This document shows positions 46,893 to 58,139 of a DNA stretch of 64,000 nucleotides, piece after piece. Every line of letters starts with the position of its first letter. Positions within the stretch are counted from its first letter, which is position 1. The position numbers and the translations under genes were made by a program. The notes under the pieces were generated by a model. The model did no database searches, was not told where the DNA came from, and saw only the letters and a program-made list of their open reading frames with translations. The stretch is from Wyeomyia smithii (lineage: Eukaryota > Arthropoda > Insecta > Diptera > Culicidae). The DNA lies in contig NC_073696.1 in the NCBI RefSeq assembly GCF_029784165.1, forward strand, positions 243,582,892 to 243,646,891, read 5' to 3'.

Positions 46893-46936
46893 GTTAAACT
46901 AAAAACACGTCGGATAAAGTTCAATTCACAAGACAT

Positions 46937-47000
46937 TTCCTACGTGTACGGATTTAAAATCATTTCACAAATTAGGCTTCAAATCCGTACAGCTTAAAAC
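46937..47000. repeat. Right subterminal repeats of the pogo-like element
   Basis: GTGTACGGATTTAAAAT at about 46942 and TTCAAATCCGTACAGC at about 46978 repeat the inner TIR motif in opposite orientations. Another copy, GGTGTACGGATTTCGG, lies at 47351-47366 next to the TIR. Confidence 0.75.
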
Positions 47001-48280
47001 ATGATGAATATATACCATTAAAATCATATATTTCTCATAACCAGCGCTTAGAACACTAAATACTTACCTCTCAGATCGATGAGTAGCTATCAAATTATTG
47101 CAATCACCGCAAATGCACTTTTAAATTAGTTTTTTTTTTCAGAACTGGTTTCTTAGTGAATTGCTAACACCAAGCACAAATGATACGTTTGACAAGCACG
47201 CGAATAGATTTTTATTTTAAGTATTTTTATTTCCAAGCCTACTGATTTATTTTCAATGCAGATATCACGGCAATATTAAATTTAATATGACTCAGCAGTT
47301 ATTGATGCATATTAACGATTATATTACCAGTAATTGAATAAAACCTACGGGGTGTACGGATTTCGGTACTGTACGGATTTCGGGTTCGCACGGTACCAGT
47401 CTCACTTTCAACCGTTCGGTGTAGGAATAGTCATATGTTCCTCAGGACTTTTGAATATGGGCAGACGTTCATGGCCGCAGGCAACTTCTAAATAAGCTGC
47501 ATGGAAAATGACGGAGACGTCCACCCATTACTTATCCCGACTTTAAGGTCGTCGTTGAAAAAGCAAAATATAAGATTGAAGTCTTGGTCTATAGATAAAA
47601 GGGGTACATTTACAATGGAAGTCAGCGTGAGTATGGGCAAAAAATGTGTGGGCTACATACACACACCCGTATTCCTCGTTTTCCGAATTCCCTTTTGAGC
47701 ATTTTCCAGGTATTCTATATAAGCAAACGGCTTTCTAGAGAGTGTCTATTAATAATGTAACGCAAATATTATTTTCTTCGTTTCTTCGAATGGGTTGTCA
47801 AACTCTCCAACCCCCTTTTAGGGCGTGACGTAATAATTGAATGTTCCCCTACATGTTGACTTGCAAATTTTCAATTATTTATATGTTTTTGAAAAATGTC
47901 TGCAACTGCTCGATGAATGCTTGAAAACTAAAATAAATTCGAAAAAAATTAACAATAACGAATAAATAACATTTGCAAATACTACAAAAAAACAATCGTT
48001 GAAAATCTAACACGGCGAGCAATAACTCTGCGGCCTTCGGACGCACTTCCGAGTTCACTGGGGCATGTCTAAAGTGACATATTATTCAACTTCAATGCAC
48101 CTCAGCTTTCTCTTTCCAAGAGTTACCTTAAGGGTCTAAGATCTTAAATAAAAGTTGTTTGACAACATTGTATTGGAAAAAAACTAGAATAAAAAGAGTT
48201 TGAAATTTTTTCATCATTTTTGCTTCTTAATGGTGACGCCAGGTACATTGAAACATGGTAACGATTAAAAGAATATGTTA

Positions 48281-48337
48281 GAAAGAGAGAGAGAGAGAGA
48301 GAAAGAGAAAGAGAGAGATAGAGAGAGAGGGGGGGGA
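48281..48337. repeat. GA microsatellite
   Basis: An interrupted GA run ending in a G tract. It creates a leucine/serine-rich spurious minus-strand frame (48144-48377). Confidence 0.9.
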
Positions 48338-48404
48338 TTGGTGAGTACCAAAATTTACAAAAATGAATAAAAAGCAATAATCTTTCATGCTTTTTTTATT
48401 GCAG

Positions 48405-48503
48405 GAACTATTATTAAGATATATTCGTGAACCGGATCGGATCCCGGATAGCGAATCCTCTACATCTTCGCAAAGACCACAGGAAGGATTGTTTTTTTGT
48501 TAG
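48405..48503 (+). CDS. Candidate terminal coding exon, unknown gene
   Basis: A strong-looking 3' splice site (CTTTTTTTATTGCAG) is followed by 32 open codons and a stop (48501-48503). The first part reads ELLLRYIREPDRIPDSESS, with good amino-acid composition. The other two frames stop quickly. No donor follows, so it would be a last coding exon. The family is not recognised, and 32 codons can be open by chance. Confidence 0.25.
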   Translation, partial: ELLLRYIREPDRIPDSESSTSSQRPQEGLFFC

Positions 48504-48795
48504 CAGCAGAATGGTAACGTTGAAAAAATGAAAAGCGACGCGATCATATTATATTGAACTATGAATATACTTTATATCGCTACTCTATTGTTGCGAAATA
48601 TATTAATCCACCCCAGAAGTACCCGATCAGTCAAAAATATCAGGATTTTAACAAACCTTGATATTTTGACTTGAGTTCTAAACATGGTCTCGTTAATAGT
48701 AAAAATATCAAAATTCCTATCAAAATTACTTAATGATTATTACAATGCACAATATTTTGTCAATTGAATAACAAGTTTTGTTATAATAATATGCT

Positions 48796-49340
48796 TTAAA
48801 AAACACAAGAACAAGAAAACTGTACGAGCAAGTTCTGAGAGACTGTCTTTTGATGGACGATGAAACGTACGTCAGAATGGACTAGAAAAAAATGCCGGTT
48901 CAGAAATATTACCTTGCTAACCGTAAGGGGAATGCTCCAGGTAGTTTCAAATTTGTTTTAGCGGGTAAATTATCCCGCAAGTTGATGATTTGGCAAGTCA
49001 TCTGTGTCTTCAGGAAATAGTTTTGCCGTTCATCCAGTCACACGAAAGCCCCGTGAAGTTCTGGCCCGATCTAGCTAGCTGCCACTACACCCGGGATGTA
49101 TTGTAATGGTACAAGCAGCACAGTATTAATGTTATCGGAAAAAGGATTAACCTTCCAAACTGCCCACAGTTTCTTCCCATCGAGAAATATTGAGCAATGG
49201 TCGAGCGTAAATTGAAGAAGTGTGGCAAATCAATCAAAACATAATCTGATATGACGAAGCGGTAGGAAAAAATGGCCGATACGGTTGATTTTGCCCCTGT
49301 GCAGAAATTGATGGGAGGTATTCGACGAAAAGTTCTATAA
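48796..49340 (+). pseudogene. ITmD37E-type mariner-like transposase relic
   Basis: The C-terminal catalytic part of a Tc1/mariner-superfamily transposase. It holds the first Asp in LLMDDETYV (about 48850), then KYYLANRKGNAPGSFKFV and KLMIWQVIC; the second Asp in FWPDLASCHY (about 49060); and the Glu in LPIEKY (about 49178). I count exactly 37 residues between the second Asp and the Glu, the D37E spacing of a family known from mosquitoes. It ends LMGGIRRKVL with a stop at 49338-49340. Disablements: in-frame stops near 48883, 49019, 49102, 49187, 49232 and 49250, and a frameshift near 49022. The N-terminal part and element ends are not recognisable. Dead. Confidence 0.85.
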
Positions 49341-52300
49341 TTGATCAGAAAAGCAGACAAATAATTTTTCTTGTATTTTTTCCTTAAACTGTAATAAAAA
49401 CATGTTTTTACTATTTTTTACGTTATTTCCTCATGGAGAAATCGGAAACTGTATGCGGCCGAATTCTAAATGAAACAAACCTCAGTTCACTACAGTTCCA
49501 GTAGATCATTGTTGCCATCAAAATAATTATAAGAATTTATCAAAATATGATCATGTGGTTTAAGAATTAACAGAACCCAGCAACAAACATGAGAAAATCG
49601 GCAATATATCATAAGAACATCCAACTAACATTATCTCAAGAGTACCGATTAGAAACTTTAATATCGGGTATGATATACTGAAATAGGGAAGTCTGCGAGT
49701 GCTTCATCACTATTAGTGAACTAATTTGAAGACAGCGAAAAAAAAAATATACTTTTCATTACCCGCCCCGTGTGACCGAGAACGAGAGCCTGTCCGCTGT
49801 TCGCATATATATGTACTGCGAACGTCGGAAGGGACCTATCCTACCTATCAACCTACACTAGAGAGTATAGGCTCGGTTCTTCACTCGAGAAGAGACCATC
49901 GCTCATTACACCATTAAGCAGGGAGAGACCCGTGTAATGAGCTACCATCAGCAAGCGTACAGGTAATGTTCCCGTTGAAATATTTATCTTCATAAAATAT
50001 GACGGAATGGGCTTCCATCTTTGCTCTCTCCGTTGCAGGGCCCCACGGTTAACGGTTGTTCCTGGGCGCCGGGGAAAGGTATCAATTTCCGAGAAAAACG
50101 GAAAATATATTGATCTACGACGCTGACGGGTAAACCTGTCACCCTAAGACGTTCGAACGCTGGCAGCCAAGCCAAGGACATCATCGGCCAGCAAATGGCG
50201 GGGCCACCCACGGTGGCTACCGATATGGTTCGCTGTGGCCTGTAGCAACTTGCATTTATGTGGCACGGTAAAAACGAAAAATTGTCCATAAAATGAATCA
50301 TCACCGGGGTACAGTCGTAAACCGCAAGCCGCCCGTTCTGTCTGCGCTCTTCGGCTGACTAATTTGTTGCTTCTGAAATGGGAGCTTTCGGGGAGATTTT
50401 TTTTTTTTTGGTTAAATTATTCGGAAAGGACCATAATTCACCGATGACTTTTTCTACCTCTTCTTCGTCGTTTCGCTGGGTCGGCTGAAATGCATTTCGC
50501 GCACAGAAAGCACAGTTCAAGAAACATATAAAAAAGAAGCAAAACACTTTATTCGTTTGAGTCTTCCAATCTGAGAAGACTAAATGCGGTTACCAGTTTT
50601 TTAGTGTTCTTCACAAGTTCTGGAAAGATGTCCCCTTTGCCGGGAACAAAAGGAGTAAAATTGCTGGCCGAACGGAAGCAGTTTGAATCCTCCATTATTC
50701 TGCGGCACCGTGGTAGACTTGTGTGACAGCAGAACGAAATGATTAATTTACTCGAATTTATCGCAGCAGTTGGCAAGGACACATGAAGTCGGGTCTCCGA
50801 GTTTTGCTTTTTTTTTTCTTACAACCATGTTCCGTTAGTTTCATTGATTGTTAGTTTAAATAGAACTGTACCTTTGGGTACTCCTAAATGCATTAGAACA
50901 GATTTTAGGAACCTTCGTCTGGGTCATAAAATTAAATGCCGTTAGCATGTCAAAAAATTAAATGCCCTGGAAAATTAAGCTATATTATTTGTAGATGTTG
51001 AAGAGGATTGAACTGACACTAAGAATGAATTGATTTTGAACAAAGTATAACCCTTTACTAAGCCTAAGGAAAAAATACTGTTTCCATCGGTAACCAGACA
51101 ATGCAGTAAATGATTCGCTCCTGCTGTCATGGAAATTGAACCTAATAAGGCAATTTCCCATCCCATAACGACCCCCTAATGTCTCATCGGAATAATATTT
51201 AAGACATCCCTCCGGGATCGTAGCAGACCGGAGACAGCCCTCACACACCTGCCCGGACCAAATTCGCAATCGCTTCCGGCGGTCACACCCGTCTTGCTGC
51301 TGCACGCTGGAGCAGCATCCAGGGCGATAACAGTGCGGTACGCACGACCGACTCAGCGGCTTCATAAATTTCGATTATTCAATTAGTGCATAATTTATTC
51401 GCTTCTTTCCAGTCTGCGCACCATTGCCAAACGGCCTTAAAGTGCCCAGCGTAAATTGTAGTTAGTGTTGCGCGCTTGTCGGCCAGAAGTGAGTTATCAC
51501 TTTCTCGCGTAAACCCTGCTCAAGTAGTTAGTATTATTGGTAGTAGGCCGCGCGCGCGCGTAACCTTCATTTCCCCATTGAGAAGATCAGTCGGTCTGCC
51601 CCGGCCAGAGCCTACTGACAACTGAGAGTGTGGAGCGCGTTAGTGTCGATTTCAATTAGGTTCGCCTCTCTGTCTGTGGCCGCACCTCTGCTGCATTTAT
51701 ACTTTACAGCTGAACGAGGAAGTTTCGAAAAGACGCCGAAATAAAGGCGCGAATTTGCCGCGCAATAATACGCAGTGGGTCGGGGAGTATTAGCGTAGTC
51801 GCGTGATGAAGTTTTGGGAGGCAGGACGAGGCCGAGTCTTAAATACATCAATTTTTTGCCTCAATAAATCTATTCATTATCAGCTAACAGCGTACGAACG
51901 AAGTTTTAGCGCACTGTGGGTGAAAGTTGCGCTGCTTCGCGTTAATTTTTCCGATAGCTTTGTTTTATAACCGAATCAGTGTGTGACTCCGTCATCAAAT
52001 TGCAACCATAATGCTTGAAGCTTGATGATAAATTCGCAATGAATGTGTTAAATGAAAACTCAAAAAAAGACCCCAGGCAATCGCACTCGGCCAGTGCAAG
52101 AGTACTCTTTTCGCGTTTCACAAAACACAAACTAGAGTGCCAGCAGAACTGAGATGTTTTACCGCATAACCACGTATCGGACCAAGTTCTGCCGAAGGGA
52201 AATGCGTTGCACATCGGTGGACGGTGATGTGCGCATTTCTCTTCCACTGCGGCCAATCGTTGCTGAATCGTTCAATTGAAACAAAACGGAAAAACCGTGT

Positions 52301-54342
52301 GATTGTTGCTTTCGTGTTGGCACCTTTTTTCCCCGGAGTCGAATGCCGTCCACATCCGTGGGGAACTGTAGCATGCATAAAAAGGTGTGAGAGTCAACCG
52401 TACCCCCTGTCTTCCTTCCAAGGCCTTACCCGGTCGGGCCAGAGCGATCTTCAAAGAGGTCCTCGGGCGGTTCTGGAGTCGATTCTGTCTGTCCCGAGCC
52501 GGCCTGAACTGCGCTTCAGCGACGGTTGGCGGAGAAGAAACTTGTTAACGCTTTTTATAAATGTTCAATATTTTATTTTTATTACTCTTTTTATCATTGC
52601 GAAGACGAATTTTTTTAATTTAGTGTAAATATAATATTATAAAGTGTTTCTTCGGTTCGCTACGATGCCAGCAGTTTTGAAAGTCGTCGCACTGTGATTT
52701 TTTTTACTGTCAGATGCAATTTTTACAAGTTGAAGTAAGTTTAAGTGTAAATTAAACTCGAGAAGCATTGTTAAAAGTACTGAATTCAGTTTTCTATGTT
52801 CACTTTCGTTGTCGTCGGATGAAATACATTCTTCTAGTCATTTCTAATAATATTATTACAAAAACAACTCAGGGAGTGAATCTCTTTTTGGCTTTGTCCA
52901 GCATTCTTGAAAACTCAAATAAATAACAATCGCAGCCCAGGGTTGATAAATGTCAAATCACTTGTCAAACGACGGTTTTCGTTGTGTGCGTCTTGGTCTG
53001 TATCGCACTGTGTCGGGACGCTGCTGTCGAGTAACTTTTGATTGAAGAATTTATAGCACAGCAAGATGCGGCAACAAAAGGCACCACTTGGACAAAAGGT
53101 GTGACAAAAGATGGATGAACCCCGGGCGAGCTCCAGTCGTTCAAGTTCTTTTATTACTGAAACGTTCACCATGAATGCATGCTTGTTTTGATGGACGAGT
53201 GCAGTTGGGGACAATGTCCATGTTTCGATCGTAGATGGATTTTATTTAGACGAAGGCAACCATAACACGATCAATCTCGTGCACTTAATGGCTTCGGGTT
53301 AATAATTAATAATCGATTCAAATTGAGACTCACTTTAGAGACAGAATTATAAAACTTTAAAACTCTGGACATTACCAGAAAGCAGCCATTTGTTGAGCGA
53401 AATCACCGGACACACGTTGAAAAAAAAGTCATTTCGATCCCTCTCTGAAACAAACCGATAGGTGATATATTAGTTTATCGAGTTTTCAACATTTACTTAT
53501 CGTTTCTCTCGACACCTTCGTTCTACGTTCTCCGCGGGCCGGCTCTTCGTTCCGATATCATCGCCGTCATCGCAATCATAAATGCGCACACGCAGAGACA
53601 CGCATGCTGAGCAAAAAAAAACTAAACGGTAAAAAACTGCTCGAAAAAATCCGAGGTGACTGTCAGTACTCCCGCTGTGAAAAATGTGCCCGTTGTCAAT
53701 TTGACAAATGAAGTTACGATTTTTTATGTCGACGTTGAACGGTATATTAAAATGTCCCGCACATCTCCGCTGTCGTTCCGATGGTTTTTACATACACACT
53801 CTTTCTCGGGGGGACAACAGCCCAGGTCCAGATTTCGCCGCATTCGGAACGTCGGACGCGTTTTACCGGCACCGGTTTGATGACCCCAGGCGAGTGACAA
53901 TTTATGGGATCGCTGGTCGTTTTAAGCTCGTAGCATATAAAAAACCCGTCCGGGTCCATTCCATTGTTCGTACGGGGCGAAATAATCGGCTATGTGTTTA
54001 TTTGCACACGATTGCTGATCGGTTGCTTTTATTATGCTGTGAGAAATTGGTTGTAAAAATCACAGCTCCAACCATCGGACATTCCCGGAGGTGTCTACAA
54101 GATCTTTATGTTAAACACAGCCGGGTGATAATTTATTGCTGGAAATCGGTTAGTCACCTATCAACCAGAAACGCGGGAATGTGTGCACAGATTTACCAAA
54201 ACAATAAACAAGCTACCCATTAAATCGGTTCAACAATGGTTGGTGATGAGTTTGGAAACATAATTTGCTTCTACGACTTCACTAACTAATCAATTAGAAT
54301 CAAACATCTCAGTCCAAAGGAATCGCCCGAAACAGATAAGTA
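49341..54342. other. Gene-less stretch with GC-rich islands
   Basis: No gene supported. GC-richer, apparently unique blocks lie at 49.75-50.35, 51.18-51.83, 52.15-52.55 and 53.5-54.2 kb. A CGCGCGCGCG run sits near 51550. A minus-strand ORF at 50985-51365 (126 codons) has an early Cys-rich stretch but no known spacing pattern. ORF 53708-54223 (plus, 171 codons) is the longest and also lacks a domain. Regulatory or untranslated sequence is possible. Confidence 0.45.
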
Positions 54343-55337
54343 GGGGCATAATGAGCACACGGGGCGAAATGGGCACCCCTCTTTTATGCGAAACTACGCA
54401 TTTTTTAATGCGTTATGGTATGTGGAACTCTTCCGTAGTTACTACAGTATCTCTTTATGTAGAACAAAAGTGATTTGTCTGTTTAAAATATGGAAATATA
54501 TTGAAAAAATCAACTTGGTTCCCGGATGTTGGAAAAATTATTATTATTGCGCACTACAAAATAAGCTTCTACGGTGGTTTAAATGGCTCAATCAAGTATG
54601 TAGCCACATCAATATGACGTATGGGTCGTACCCCAGATTTCACCATTATTGAAGTTTTGATTTAGAGCTATAATCAGTGTTAAAATCGCACGATAACTTT
54701 AAATAATTCGATAGGGGCGAAATGAGCACACCTTGTCCCATAAACTTACCTGAAATTCATCTCAGTAGACTTGTGAGTTTGTCTGTTTCCATAGTCAGTG
54801 TTTGTTTACATTGATGGTGCGAACATATCCGGACTACTTCGTGATAAGGGCGAATCCTTGCTTGTTTTCCTATCTAGTTTCGCCCTAATCACGAAGTAGT
54901 TCGGATATATTAGAAAATTTTCGAGACCGAATCGGTCAGAATTGACCACCAGACAGAATTGACCATCATAAGGTCCGACGGGACATTCACGAAACAAGCC
55001 GCCAAGTATCACGGCATCCCGCGACAAACGTTGGCCCATTAGTTGTACTTCTACACAGTTACAAGATATGTTTTCTAAGAGTGCTCATTATACCCCGTGG
55101 GTGCTCATTATGCCCCAGTGGGATGCTCATTGTGCCCCACACATCGACTGATTGCTAGTTTTTTATGCATAAATCTAATTTGTGTTTTTCACCATTATAC
55201 GATAAACTTTTCAATTTGTGAATAGTGTACCTTTAATAATAGATAGTTAATTCAAGTTTTGCACTGAAGACAGCTTAAAATTTTTGTCGTTTTCCATGCT
55301 TGAATCAGCAACCAAGTTAGGGTGCTCATTATGCCCC
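54343..55337. mobile_element. TA-flanked TIR element with repeated terminal motif
   Basis: Perfect 16-bp TIRs GGGGCATAATGAGCAC / GTGCTCATTATGCCCC flanked by TA (54341-54342 and 55338-55339). The terminal motif recurs inside: GGGGCGAAATGGGCACC at about 54362, GGGGCGAAATGAGCACA at about 54715, and three tandem TGCTCATTRTRCCCC copies at about 55082-55138. A psq-type HTH fragment at 54977-55042 links it to pogo-like transposases. Also present: an inverted repeat of CGAACTACTTCGTGAT-like sequence at about 54830 and 54893. 995 bp; no full transposase. Confidence 0.82.
54977..55042 (+). pseudogene. psq/pogo-type helix-turn-helix fragment
   Basis: The frame reads DGTFTKQAAKYHGIPRQTLA then His and a stop. 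AAKxxGIPxxTL is the recognition-helix pattern of psq-type HTH domains found at the N-terminus of pogo-like transposases. About 21 residues remain, with about 10 more open codons upstream. It is probably what is left of the element's own transposase. Confidence 0.6.
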
Positions 55338-55561
55338 TATTCCCCCTAGCAGCTTTTTTTGTTTCAAGGAAAGCTCGATTCGATCAATTTTGCTGGAATT
55401 TGAACGTTATTATCAACTTTTTTTATCATTGGAGCAATTCCACAAAAAATGTCCCAGATATAACATATTTTTTAAACTGTATTTTTAATTTGTATTTTTT
55501 TTAACTCGATTTATTTTTGAGAAATTACGTAAAAATGCTATGCAAAAAAAAGTATTTGTGA

Positions 55562-56690
55562 TTACAAATACTTTTGGAACCAGAACGGTTTTGCCTCGAG
55601 ATTTTTTCCTACTAGCTTAGCTAGAAAATCCAGTACATCATAATCCGTGCATGTCTGTTGCAGCTTATACGGTTTTTGTGTAGTTAAGTAATCAACTATT
55701 TTGGCTCTCTTGGAACTGAAGTATGATTGAAGAATTCCAATTTCAATGCCAGTTGCTTGTTTGAAGTGATAATGGAGAAGTTGACGACTTCGTAGAACAG
55801 GTCCAATCGTGATCGAACGAATGCCTGGGAATCATTCAAAAACTATCAAGCCAGCAGAGACGGCTTATCTCGACGGAGCTTTTTTTGTAAGATTTGGACC
55901 ACTGCGACCATTATTTTTAATTTTGTGGTAATCGACGGAGCTTAGCAAATATTTCTTTCGAATACTGACTAGACGATAACTTCCAAAATCCCGGAATGAT
56001 ACCTGCATTGCAGTTTCGGGGCTTTGAAGTCACAGGGACAGGCTTATTCTCTGATTTAGCGGGGTTATTGAGATAGCACTTACGGTTTATCATTCGTTTC
56101 GAGGCACAGATATCTGTACAACAGTTGCTCTGGAACGGATTCCATTACATCAGCGGGAATGTTTTTATCAATAGCTCGTAGCTGATCCACCAGAGTGTTG
56201 ACTAACAAATTTTTTTCATTCTTTTTCAAACACAGATACACTGGGATTTGATCATTCCGAGTGTTTGGACGCTCACGTTCATACTCCTGTAATGCGTTCA
56301 ACCGAGGTTGTCACTAATTTTAGTCCAAATTATTCGAAACTTCATCGCGCTTGTAGCAAGCTTTTTAGTCTGTTATTCAGGTCTGTCAGGTCGTTTCATA
56401 GATGTATTAGGCGTCTGATTTTCATTTTGACCACCTTGATTAAAAATTTCCTCTGGATTAGATGTGACAGTAAGTGTTTCCGTAAATAAAGGAGGCACTT
56501 CTTTAGATTGCTCGTCACATTCGTCTATACATTGATGCTCGGTTAACATTTGCATAGCTATCGGATCGCTTGTCAACGTTTCTTCTTGAGGATTCGAAAC
56601 TAACGTGAGTACGATTGGAGCCAGTTTAATCTGTCGCAGGAACGGGAAACTCGGGTTTTCTGTGTCCATAGGAGTCTGCAAACTGCAGTG
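55562..56690 (-). pseudogene. Unknown gene or gene remnant, three coding-like exons
   Basis: Three minus-strand blocks look coding. (1) about 56690-56373, after an acceptor-like TTTTGCTCACTGCAG, with ATG at 56681; contains FPFLRQIKLAPIVLTLV and ends in a stop. (2) about 56301-56086, with NDQIPVYLCLKKNEKNLLVN and DVMESVPEQLLYRYLCLE, ending at a textbook donor GTAAGTGCT (56084 downward). (3) 55829-55562, after the acceptor GATTCCCAG; contains HYHFKQATGIEIGILQSYF and TDYDVLDFLAKLVGKNLEAK, ending in a stop. The phases of (2) and (3) do not match and (1)-(2) need a frameshift, so either exons are missing or this is a pseudogene. No family recognised. Confidence 0.4.
55881..55931 (-). repeat. Tiny retroposed insertion, 51 bp
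   Basis: Flanked by a perfect 11-bp direct repeat TCGACGGAGCT (55870-55880 and 55932-55942). Read on the minus strand it ends in CAAATCTTAC plus a short A run, like the 3' end of a LINE or SINE transcript truncated at its 5' end. A second copy lies at 62094-62150. It sits in the intron-like gap of the 55562-56690 candidate gene. Confidence 0.7.
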
Positions 56691-57028
56691 AGCAAAATTT
56701 GTTCCGTATCTGTGTTAAACTCTAAAAATCAAACATGTATATATTATGAATAAGAGAATTTACTTCATTGCAATGAATTTAATTCTAAGAAGCTTTTTAA
56801 ATTTCACAAACCTTATAAACCAATAAGCAAGCCCCTTTCAATTTAAAAAATTCATCCACCTAGCGGTGAGACCCAGCCTTTCTCCTTCGTACTTATAATT
56901 TATTAAAATAGATTTACTCCAACACTTAAAAAATACACCTTGATTATATCTGCTGGATTTGTTATTTATTCTAAACAACAAATTCTCGGTAGTCAACAGC
57001 ACAACTATACCGAACATTTAAAATTTAA

Positions 57029-57418
57029 CATATCATCGGCTTCGTGCTACACTGGCACAACTCAAAATTTTGAATTTTTGGGTTTTTGATGGCAAACGAT
57101 GCCAAATACTGTTAAGTTTCATCACACGGAATCCCATTCCGAAAATCACATAAATTCCAGAGTTATGAGTAGAAGTGCCTTTGCTGCACAAATCGAAATT
57201 TCTCCATAAAGTTAGTGAAAATAAGGTTTTAACTTGGACAACGTGAGCACGTCATATGTGCATAATAGACCCAAAGGTGTTTAATAAGGATTGGTAATCT
57301 TAAACTTCAAAGTTTTCTTGAAAATCGGAAAATAAATTTTTGACGCAAATTTTCAAACGCGTTTTTCTCGAAACTATGTTTTTGAGTTGTGCCCGTGTTG
57401 CACGAAACCGACGATATG
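57029..57418. mobile_element. TIR element with about 40-bp inverted repeats
   Basis: CATATCATCGGCTTCGTGC... on the left and ...GCACGAAACCGACGATATG on the right match over about 40 bp with four mismatches, including the shared GGCACAACTCAAAA inner part. 390 bp; non-coding. The target duplication is unclear. Confidence 0.75.
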
Positions 57419-58139
57419 AATATAAATTAACACATATACATGAAAATAACATTAAATTATTTCAACTATATGGTGCGATTTTGTTTTTGATTGTGGTATA
57501 ATCGATTTGTACTCATATGCTGCCTATAAATATTCAGATTCTTCAAGTCAACATTAGTCAGTAGATTTCAAATAATTTATAATTAAATGTTGTTCCTTAT
57601 ACATTAATTTGAATGATCTTATCAGTGAAATTGAAATTCTTTAACGCAGTTGATATTACTGATCGTTTCTGAGAGGCATCCAATGAATGGCCAAATACCA
57701 ATCAATAGGGGTTCTTGAAACCTGGATTATATCCAGTGGCCAGAATCCGACCAAAAACCCTATTTTCAATCCAGATGACCACTTCTGGTTGCCTGATAAT
57801 CATAAAATCCATCATAAAATTGCCGAACTGCCTAATCTGGGTATTTCTATGGCAAAGATGGCGACAGTTTCCGATCAACAGCCTAAAGTGACAAATATTA
57901 TCCAATACGATTTGGGGAAGCGGTATGATACCCTGAGGCCAGAAATCATCTTCAGACGCCATTTTAAATTTCTAGACAGTAGCTTCCGGTTTCTACCAGT
58001 CTAAAAGGGACAAACATTACCCAATGTGAGTTTTCCAGTACCCGTGATGATGCTCAGAAACCAGGAATCAACTTCATACTTCATTTTGAAATCCGAATTT
58101 GCGACACCTGTTTTCTCTAAACAAGTCGTGTAACCTTTG

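Larger units (their letters stand above)
43776..47393 (-). mobile_element. pogo-like DNA transposon with spliced transposase
   Basis: A 3,618-bp element with 25-bp TIRs (CCGTGCGGACCCGAAATC on the left; two mismatches in 25 against the right) and TA on both sides (43774-43775, 47394-47395). Copies of the terminal CGAAATCCGTAC motif are repeated inside both ends. It encodes one minus-strand transposase gene in five exons. TIRs, TA target and DDE-type transposase with N-terminal HTH and CENP-B-type domains place it in the Tc1/mariner superfamily, pogo branch. The copy looks recent (introns and TIRs intact) but its transposase is broken. Confidence 0.92.

Noticed and set aside
48144..48377. Leu/Ser repeat protein on minus strand
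   Set aside because: Translation of the GA microsatellite.
50985..51365. Cys-rich 126-aa protein, possible secreted peptide
   Set aside because: No signal peptide, no known cysteine spacing, and its second half is low-complexity AT-driven sequence.
53708..54223. 171-aa plus-strand ORF
   Set aside because: The longest open frame in its area but without domain or codon-level evidence; a competing frame covers its first part.
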